Origin: Glaciimonas sp.
Lineage (GTDB): Bacteria; Pseudomonadota; Gammaproteobacteria; Burkholderiales; Burkholderiaceae
Direction: 5' to 3'
DNA: 12,978 nucleotides
Assembly: GCA_014377145.1 (NCBI GenBank)
Contig: JACMQE010000095.1
Span: 1-12,978 of the forward strand
Under the pieces are notes generated by a model. That model saw nothing but the letters and a program-made list of their open reading frames with translations, made no database searches and was not told the origin of the DNA. Made by a program: the position numbers and the translations under genes. Each line of letters starts with the position of its first letter. Position 1 is the stretch's first letter. Positions 6,972 to 12,978 of this stretch are shown piece after piece.

Positions 6972-9685
6972 ATGTACTTATTCAGAAAAAACCGTTATTC
7001 CTGCTCATTACTGGCGTCATTTTCCGTTGGGGTATTCACCAGCATGCTGATATTTGCACCCACCATGGTGGAAGCGCAGATGATCCCAGCGGACGTCAAC
7101 AAAGGACCTACGGCGGAAGGTATTACCGAATATCGGTTTAGCAACGGCTTTAAACTTCTGTTGCTGCCCGACGATACCAAACCCACTGTGACCTTCAATA
7201 TGACGTATTTAGTCGGCTCACGTTTTGAGAATTAAGGCGAAACTGGGATGGCCCATTTTCTGAAAAATTTGATATTCAAAGGCAAACCCACACGTCTGTC
7301 TATTCCACAAAATTTCAGTCAGCGCGGCATGTCATTTAACGGTACAACCTCAATTGACCGTACCAATTAAATTAATACGAAATTTCGCAAGCTAGTGACG
7401 AAAATGTAAAGTGGGCTATCGATCTGGAGGCAGATCGGATGCTGCATTCATTCATTGCCAGAAAAGATCTGGATAGTGAAATGACGGTGGTACGCAATGA
7501 ATTTGGAAAAGGTGAAAATTCACCCGCCATTGTCCTCTTTAAATGGATGCAAGGCGTGGCTTACGAAGGGCATAATTATGGCAAGCCCACCCTCAGCAAC
7601 CGTAGCGATGTGGAGAACGTCAAGATAGAAAATCTGTAAGCGTTTTACCGGACGTATTACCAGCCAGACAATGCCGTCTTGCTGATTGCGGGAAAATTAA
7701 CGTTGATAAAGCTTTGAACTGGGTCAATGAAACATTTGGAAAACTGCCCAAGCCGGCCCGTAAACTGCCTGAATTCTGGACTGTAGAACCTACCCAGGAT
7801 GGTGAGCGTAGCTTCATGATCAGGTATCAGGGTGATGTCCAGATCATCGCCGTAGCCTATATAAGATACCGAGCGAACTCCATCTGGACATTAACGCGCT
7901 ATCGATCGTCGCCAGTATCCTGGTTGATACGTCAAATGCGCGGCTTTATAAAAGCATGGTTGAAACCGGTAAGGCAACATCGGTGTTTCAGTATCCAATG
8001 ACCGACTATGCTCCCGGCTTGTTAATGATCGGCGCAATCGTTAAAAATGCGCCGATAGAACCGGTGCAAGTCGCATTGGTTGATGCGATTGAAAAATTTT
8101 CTGTGACACTGCCCACCGCTGAAGAAATGGATCGGGTCAAGCGCAGCAACGCCAATGAATATGAAAGTCTATTGAATGATCCGCAGCAAATTGGTGTCGT
8201 CCTGTCCGGCACGATTGGCTTGGGTGATTGGCGCTTGTTGTTTTTAGGGCGCGATCAACTTGCCAAGGTGATGTCCGCTGAGGTAGTCAGCGCTGCTGGA
8301 CGTTATTTCAAACGCGATAACCGGACCGTCGGCATATTTCAGCCAGATGATCAGCCACAGCACGCCGATGTTCCCAATGCGCCGGCGTTAGCCGACGTGC
8401 TGAAAGACTATCAGCCGCAACAAGGGATGGCGCAGGGCGAGGTATTTGAACCATCACAGGCGAATATCGATGCCCGAACCTAACACTTAAATTTTGGTGT
8501 TCTGAAATTAGCATTGTTACCAAAAACCCCTTGGTGAAACCGCAGCGGTACAAATGGCATTTGCCTGGGGAAATGAAAAGTCCTTGTTTGACAAAAGTGC
8601 TTTGTCGGACATGATAGTTGCCATTCTGACCCATGGCACTACTACCCTTAATTCTCAGCAACTGGATGATGCTTTTCCAAACTGAAGATGAACGGGGGAC
8701 TGTATAGTTTTCAGACTACGCGTAGTAATCTAGCCGGTGCATTGACCCTGGCCGCCAGCGTGCTGCAAAACCCACGCTTTGATTCGCTGGAGTTTGAACT
8801 GCTGCGTAAAGAGGTATTATTCGGGCTGGAAGCAACCCGCAGCGATTCCCATATCCTTTGACCAAGCGTTGTTGCAACACTTTAACCTGTATTCCGAGGG
8901 ACATTGGTTATCGGCGCCTAACATCGATCAGAAGATTGCCTTTCACACAGCGTTTATGGTGCATCCCATGCTGAAATGGCGATTGTGGGTGATTTCGATC
9001 CGGTTGTTACTGCCAAGGTGGTACAGGTAGAATTCAGCAACTGGAAAAGCGCGGCACAATATCAGCGCGTGATAAGGAAAAATTTTGACGTCACACCACT
9101 TCAGGAAGCGATCAATACGCCCGACAAAGAGAATGGCGTCTACATGGCCCGCCTGAATCTCGATATGCGTGATGAGGATGTCGACTATCCGACTTTGCTA
9201 ATAGCAAATTATCTGTTCGGCGGCAGCGGGCTGAAATCGCGGTTGGCTGACCGTATACTTCAAAAAGACAGCCTGTCTTATATCGTTGGATCAGTTCTTG
9301 AGATAGACGCTATCAGCCAGCCATGCTGCAAGTTTCAACATTCAGGCTATCGCTGCACCACAAAATCTGGCCAAAGTCGATTTAGGTGTCAGGGAAGAGT
9401 TAGCCCGTGTACGCAAAGAGGGTTTCAGCACTGAAGAACTGGCACGCGCCAAGTCCGGTATCTTGCAAGAAAATAGGCAGGCGCGGGCACAAGATGGCGC
9501 ACTGAGCGAAGGCCGGGTGCGCTTACTTGATCTGAATCGCACCTTCACCTGGAGCAAGCGACTGGAAGGCAATATCAGCGTATTGAAACTGGATTAGGTG
9601 CATACAAGCGTTCCGCAATCGGATAGATCCGGCAAAGTTGAGCGTGGTGTTTGCACGAGATAAAACAAAGATGAATAATCAATAA
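6972..9685 (+). pseudogene. M16 (pitrilysin/insulinase-type) zinc peptidase, exported, heavily broken
   Basis: ATG 6972 starts a signal peptide (hydrophobic LLASFSVGVFTSMLIFAP, likely cleaved after VEA). The remnants cover the whole two-repeat M16 protein of about 900 residues. N-terminal half: [87 protein letters not shown]-terminal half: KMNGGLYSFQTTRSNLAGAL, MAIVGDFDPVVTAKVV, ARLNLDMRDED, IANYLFGGSGLKSRLADRI, and a last segment FRNRIDPAKLSVVFARDKTK ending at 9685. Stops at 7233, 7368 and 7637 replace Tyr, Tyr and Gln. Frameshifts occur near 7385, 7695 (one T lost), 7862 (AT gained), 8480-8690 (several), 8860, 8950 and 9330-9590, with a short deletion near 8937. The zinc motif HxxEH reads HFLKN at 7254-7268, so catalysis would be lost even if the frame were repaired. 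Confidence 0.95.
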
Positions 9686-10287
9686 TCAATAAGTAATCAG
9701 GTGAAACAATTTTTTAAATAAAAGTACCTTATAACAAAATGAATGATGTGAAAAATCGATGGCGACAAAAGCGCAATTGTTCTTAACAGAAGCGAAACTG
9801 AAGAACGCGTCTGGCAGCAAGATTGCTAAGAAATATGGTATTGTAATTGATCAATCCTAATAAATTGGCAGGATATAGCCATCTTATTACCTAAGGATTT
9901 GACGAGTATGGTGATGAATGAAGCGATGTGTTGACGTTGAGAAAATAGGCCAGCCGTGACATTCAACTACCACTAAACGTTTTATTGAGAATATTGCTTG
10001 TGGCGTTGCTAGGATGCTCCAATCAGCACATTATTGCGGTTTGGCTATTTTGAAAGCTATTTCTGCAGACAAAAGAGGTTTTTTGTAGGTTTTTACTGTC
10101 GTGACTGACAGATAATTCTGACGTGTGAATCAGTACTCATGACATAGATATCGTGCACCAGTGCTCCTAAGATGGTTATGCATTCTCTGCAAGCAGGTAG
10201 ATGATGATGGCGATGAGATGATGAAATGGTTGCTTATCGGGAATGAAAATCCGCATAACTTCTTTTTTAAATCTACAAGGAAATATG
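9686..10287. other. 600-bp region, no assignable gene
   Basis: An ATG at 9759 opens a 33-codon frame (MATKAQLFLTEAKLKNASGS, then KIAKKYGIVIDQS) ending at 9858-9860. The KIAKKYGI part could be the start of a helix-turn-helix, as in some transposases, but nothing follows in any frame to support that. A short stem CTGTC-gtgact-GACAG lies near 10097-10112. I see no gene, tRNA or array in the rest. Confidence 0.3.
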
Positions 10288-10437
10288 ATGAGCACTCACG
10301 ATAATTCAAGAAGTGGTTGTTCACCTCAGAGTAATAAAAATACTAGTTCCGAATAATTGACAGGAACCTCGCACGGTGGTTCGCATGCACAACACGTGAA
10401 AGCTGGTGAACAAAGTCATAAAAATACTGGAAAATAA
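10288..10437 (+). pseudogene. small hydrophilic Gly/Ser/His/Asn-rich protein interrupted by a stop
   Basis: ATG 10288, with an ATG also at 10285, follows an ACAAGG ribosome binding site at 10275-10280. The frame gives 22 residues (MSTHDNSRSGCSPQSNKNTS, then SE), a TAA at 10354-10356, and continues in the same frame as LTGTSHGGSHAQHVKAGEQ plus SHKNTGK to a TAA at 10435-10437. Read through, it is a ~49-residue, highly polar, probably disordered protein. It recalls short stress-induced KGG-type or glycine-rich bacterial proteins, but I cannot name the family. The intact frame on both sides of one stop suggests a single recent nonsense mutation. Alternatively the first 22 codons could be a gene by themselves. 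Confidence 0.5.
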
Positions 10438-10489
10438 TGGTTTCATTGGTTGATTCCGCTCTGTTTGTAAACATTGTTGGTCATTTGCG

Positions 10490-10527
10490 TTTCATTCCCC
10501 ACAGAATGTCATTTGCGGGGAATGAAA
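10490..10527. repeat. perfect 11-bp inverted repeat, hairpin
   Basis: TTTCATTCCCC at 10490-10500 pairs perfectly with GGGGAATGAAA at 10517-10527 across a 16-base loop. The 9-mer TCATTTGCG occurs both just before the left arm (10481-10489) and at the end of the loop (10509-10517). There is no T-run, so it is a weak candidate for an intrinsic terminator; it could be a binding site or a transposon-end relic. It lies between the small interrupted gene and the end of the yetF-like pseudogene. Confidence 0.5.
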
Positions 10528-10571
10528 GCAAGATCATGTAAACAGTAGTAAAATTATTAATGAAGAAAAGA

Positions 10572-11023
10572 CTATGCCGTATCGGTAGATGTCACATTGA
10601 GTTCGCCGTTATGTTCTAGTATAATTTTTTCCGTTTCCTTGAGATCGGTGCTGCCCGTTTTCTTATGGATGGCTTCGCGCGGATCTGCATCGGTAATCAA
10701 ACCTTTACGCATTTGATGCCGGTCGATTTTTCTTTGCACCATCAGAACGCACGTCGATCCGATGGCGATTTTGGCAAATATTGGTGAGGTTAGGCTCAGC
10801 AGTTTAATGATTCTGTACACAACGGCAATACACTGACGATGGTGCGGCTCAGTACGAAACTCAGAAGTGCGCTGATGCAAAAATCGAATGCGCTTCTTTG
10901 CGCTAGGGATCCTTTGCCACCAATGCGTAGCAGGATGAGTGTAAGAACGAAAACCACTAAAGCTCTCGATGACATTTACCAGGCGTTCAGGTCACCTGAG
11001 CTGCCAAACACTGTTTTCAACAT
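10572..11023 (-). pseudogene. YetF/DUF421 family membrane protein, broken
   Basis: ATG at 11023 (minus strand, AGGAG about 11 bases ahead) begins MLKTVFGSSGDLNAW. It meets TAA at 10976-10978, then continues in frame as MSSRALVVFVLTLILLRIGG, SLAQRSAFDFCISALLSFVL and SRTIVSVLP, ending at a TGA at 10796-10798. A second frame supplies the C-terminal half: IFAKIAIGSTCVLM, RKIDRHQMRKGLITDADPRE and ILEHNGELNV, ending at 10572. This is the DUF421 layout: N-terminal membrane helices, then a soluble domain with an R/KxxMRxxLIT core and an E-x-x-G-E-L/I-x-V end. The family normally has 150-230 residues; the segment joining the halves, including a membrane helix, has been partly lost. Function in the family is poorly known. 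Confidence 0.78.
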
Positions 11024-11130
11024 GTTCACGGTTATTCTCCTCGGGTTTTGTCTTTGATATGTGCCGGTACGTTTGACCATACCTGCCCAGGAAGGGAAAG
11101 ATAGAGCATTCATCGCAAATAGGCGGCGGA

Positions 11131-12526
11131 CTACTTTAGTTTGCGCCACAAGGTGGTGCGGCTGATGCCTAAATATTGCACCGTGGCTTCACGATTGCCT
11201 GCAAAACGTTTTAGCACTTCGGTAACGGATTCGTCGGAACCGCTGTCGATTAAGATGGGAAGATGTTCAGGTACGTCATACTTCGCTCTGTTTAATTCCG
11301 GGGCCAGTCGCAGAACAAATGCTAGTGTTAGCGCGTGCAGTGGTTCTGCCGCCAGGTAGAGCGCCGGACGTTCCATCAAATTACGTAATTCGCGAACATT
11401 GCCGGGCCAGTAATAGCGTGCTAGTAGCGGCGCACAGGTGACTAGCACGGCTTGCAAATTGGAACGCGGTGCGATTCCCATAAGGCGAGCGCGTGTGTTA
11501 AGCGCCAATCTGCCAGCGTCACCAGATCGTCAGGATGTTCACGTAATGGTGGTAAATTCAGACGCAGTACGGTCAGGCGATAAAACAGGTCGGTGCGAAA
11601 GCGTCCTGCGCGGACCCATTGTTCAAGATCGCAATGGGTGGCACTTGATGATACGCACATTCACCGCAATCGGGCGAGTGCCGTCGACCTGAACAACTTC
11701 GTGTTCTTCTAGCACGCGTAGCAATCTGGTCTGCAACTGCAACGGCATTTCACTGATTTCATCGAGACACAACGTACCGCGATTGGCGGCCTCGAACAGC
11801 CCGGTACGTCCGCCACAACGCGCGCCAGTAAAGGTGCTTTCTTCATAGCCGAATAATTCTGATTCCAATAACGATTCCGCCAGCGCGCCGCAATTCACGA
11901 CAACAAACGGGGGATTGGTTTTGGTGGCATTTTTCCCCATAAGTGTGCCGCGTTCGTGCGGATGCTCGCGATGGATAGCTTGTGCCCCCCCCCAGTTCCT
12001 TGCCGGGGCCGGTTTCACCCTGGGATCAGTACGGTGGGAGGTGAACGCGCAAACAGGAGAGTCGTTTGACGTATCTTTTCCATGGCCTCAGAGTTGCCGC
12101 GCAGATTGCCGCGCAGATCGTGGATACTGTATTTGCTGCGCAATTTGTCGGTGCCAAAATAGTCGTACCCGTGTGAGGATTCCAGCTGCGTTATTCGTGC
12201 CATTTCCAGCGCATCTTAAAGGCCTGACGGATTGAACTGGCAGAGTAGACGAAGATGCCGGTCAGTCCAGCCTCTTCTAGCCCGGCACCGACAATCGCTT
12301 TGATCCCTAGTGCTTTTAGTTCGTTGATCTGGGCACGTGCGTCTTCGGCATTGGCATAGATACGTTGTGCGATATTCAGGCCGAACATGGTTTGAAATTC
12401 GTCCAATGCTGGCAGTTTTTTCTGGTAGGTGATCAAGCCCAGAGGCGCTGAGATTTTGTGGGCCCGCGCTAACGCTTGCATGAAATCGAACAGGCGCGAG
12501 ACGGAAACCGTCCAGATCACCGGCAT
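11131..12526 (-). pseudogene. prpR: PrpR, sigma-54-dependent activator of propionate catabolism, broken
   Basis: PrpR senses 2-methylcitrate and activates the divergent prp operon with sigma-54 RNA polymerase. Order on the minus strand: sensor domain (MPVIWTVSVSRLFDFMQALA, ARAQINELKALGIKAIVGAG), AAA+ domain ([53 protein letters not shown]), and a Fis-type helix-turn-helix (NREATVQYLGISRTTLWRKL) ending at 11131. Lesions: about 65-70 sensor codons deleted at ~12485-12490; a frameshift near 12217; a 12-bp tandem duplication at 12094-12117; an extra base near 12023; a C9 run at 11985-11993 with one extra base; a shift near 11650; another near 11480. Walker A reads GETGPGKE, and the sigma-54 contact motif GAFTGA reads STFTGA. 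Earlier in-frame codons exist upstream of 12526, so the true start may be further out. Confidence 0.93.
12094..12117. repeat. 12-bp tandem duplication inside prpR
   Basis: TTGCCGCGCAGA is present twice in a row (12094-12105 and 12106-12117), adding four codons (LRGN) in frame to the linker before the AAA+ domain. Family members have one copy, as I recall, so this is probably a slippage duplication in the decaying gene. Confidence 0.8.
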
Positions 12527-12630
12527 GTCATTGTTATCGCCAGTACCGGATGGTTGGCGACGCGGTGCCGAAGGGCTGGGAGAAATAGTAGCCTTGGTGC
12601 AGTAATTGTTGCTAGGTAAGTTTTGTCAAA

Positions 12631-12677
12631 TGTTTCACATCACGTTTCAACTACGGATTGTAACGTGATGTGAAACA
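12631..12677. promoter_or_regulatory. perfect 16-bp inverted repeat, probable PrpR upstream activator site
   Basis: TGTTTCACATCACGTT at 12631-12646 is exactly mirrored at 12662-12677, with a 15-base spacer. The half-site GTTTCA also recurs at 12643-12648. It lies between divergent prpR and prpB, about 125 bp upstream of the sigma-54-like promoter, a normal distance for an enhancer-type site bound by a sigma-54 activator. Assignment to PrpR is from position and symmetry, not from a matched published motif. Confidence 0.65.
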
Positions 12678-12799
12678 AAAGGGTATTGGTGAGATCGCTG
12701 AAAAGAAATTACATGTAGATAAGATAAGCTGATGATTTTAAAGTGTTTATGTTAACTTGATGGCATTTTTTATAACGCTATACATCCCGTAAAGCGTGG

Positions 12800-12816
12800 T
12801 AGCACGTTGATTGCAC
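12800..12816 (+). promoter_or_regulatory. sigma-54-like (-24/-12) promoter for prpB, -24 element imperfect
   Basis: TAGCACGTTGATTGCA matches the sigma-54 consensus TGGCAC-N5-TTGCA except that the -24 GG dinucleotide is AG. The spacing to TTGC is exact. Transcription would begin near 12826, leaving a leader of about 65 bases before prpB. Regulation by PrpR fits the upstream inverted repeat. The changed G is one of the most conserved positions, so activity may be reduced. Confidence 0.5.
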
Positions 12817-12892
12817 TAGCAGGGCACAGATAGTTTGCCGTCATACTGATAGTTCCACTACTGCGTAGTGTTAACCAATCCAAGGTAAATTC

Positions 12893-12978
12893 ATGTCCCA
12901 TGATTCCGCAGGCACAGCCTTTCATAAGGCAGTTCAGGAAGAGTCGCCGTTGCAGGTCGTCGGCGCCATTAACGCCAA
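12893..12978 (+). CDS. prpB: 2-methylisocitrate lyase, N-terminal part (runs off the window)
   Basis: PrpB splits 2-methylisocitrate into pyruvate and succinate in the methylcitrate cycle of propionate breakdown (cytoplasm). ATG 12893 follows AAGG at 12882-12885. The 28 visible codons read MSHDSAGTAFHKAV, then QEESPLQVVGAINA, matching the conserved PrpB N-terminus (SAG..FR.A......PLQVVG.INA). The frame is undamaged as far as it can be seen. It is divergent from the broken prpR and downstream of a sigma-54-like promoter. Whether the rest of the gene and operon is intact cannot be judged here. Confidence 0.85.
   Translation, partial: MSHDSAGTAFHKAVQEESPLQVVGAINA

Noticed and set aside
10490..10527. 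Intrinsic terminator
   Set aside because: The hairpin is strong but the 16-base loop is long and no T-run follows on either strand, so it is reported only as an inverted repeat.
12540..12620. Minus-strand peptide containing HQGYYFSQP, resembling the end of an EAL domain
   Set aside because: Only about 25 codons lie between stops, with no supporting sequence on either side, and it overlaps the likely prpR leader. Treated as chance.
12821..12839. Second sigma-54-like match GGGCAC...TTTGCC
   Set aside because: Spacing between the GG and GC elements is two bases too long for a -24/-12 promoter.
1..12978. CRISPR array, tRNA, rRNA, toxin-antitoxin pair or phage defence system
   Set aside because: I saw no regularly spaced repeats, no tRNA-like cloverleaf or conserved rRNA blocks, and no paired small ORFs with such signatures.

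Overview
The window looks like a decaying stretch of a betaproteobacterial chromosome. The order is Burkholderiales, and the ArgA, YggX, PrpB, M16 and KdpA sequences read most like Oxalobacteraceae. This placement rests on recalled family sequence, not on a search. Only argA and yggX (oxidative damage / Fe(II)-trafficking protein) are complete and undamaged. A short membrane-peptide ORF ahead of kdp and the first 28 codons of prpB at the right edge are also open. Every other recognisable gene is broken by frameshifts, nonsense codons, internal deletions or rearrangement.

Layout. 1-452: no assignable gene, and the first copy of a ~112-125 bp inverted-repeat element (190-301). 453-2330: remains of a kdp high-affinity K+ transport operon: a small membrane ORF, a kdpF-kdpA deletion fusion with many further lesions, then a kdpB fragment cut off after about its first third. 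2329-2494: on the minus strand, the 5' end of an XdhC/CoxI-type molybdoenzyme maturation gene, abutting the kdpB fragment at a rearrangement point. 2495-2934: no firm gene. 2935-4264: a secreted trypsin-like serine peptidase with a C-terminal chitin-binding-type module, broken and lacking the catalytic Ser segment. 4265-5018: no firm gene. 5019-6833: argA, the second inverted-repeat copy, yggX. 6972-9685: a full-length but wrecked exported M16 (pitrilysin-like) peptidase whose zinc motif HxxEH reads HFLKN. 9686-10571: mostly empty, with a small interrupted ORF and a hairpin. 10572-11023 (minus): broken YetF/DUF421 membrane protein. 11131-12526 (minus): broken prpR, the sigma-54 activator of propionate catabolism. 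12527-12978: prpR-prpB divergent intergenic region with a perfect inverted repeat and a sigma-54-like promoter, then the start of prpB.

Biology. Potassium scavenging, extracellular and periplasmic proteolysis, molybdoenzyme maturation and regulated propionate use appear to have been lost. Arginine biosynthesis and an iron/oxidative-stress protein are kept. The lesions range from single homopolymer slips to clean multi-codon deletions, and many substitutions are C-to-T or G-to-A. This pattern is typical of a lineage that recently moved to a restricted, probably host-associated, niche. I found no new multi-gene system. The points most worth checking are the two-copy element, the deletion-fusion scars, the kdpB/xdhC junction, the catalytic-site losses, and the prp control region left behind after its activator broke.
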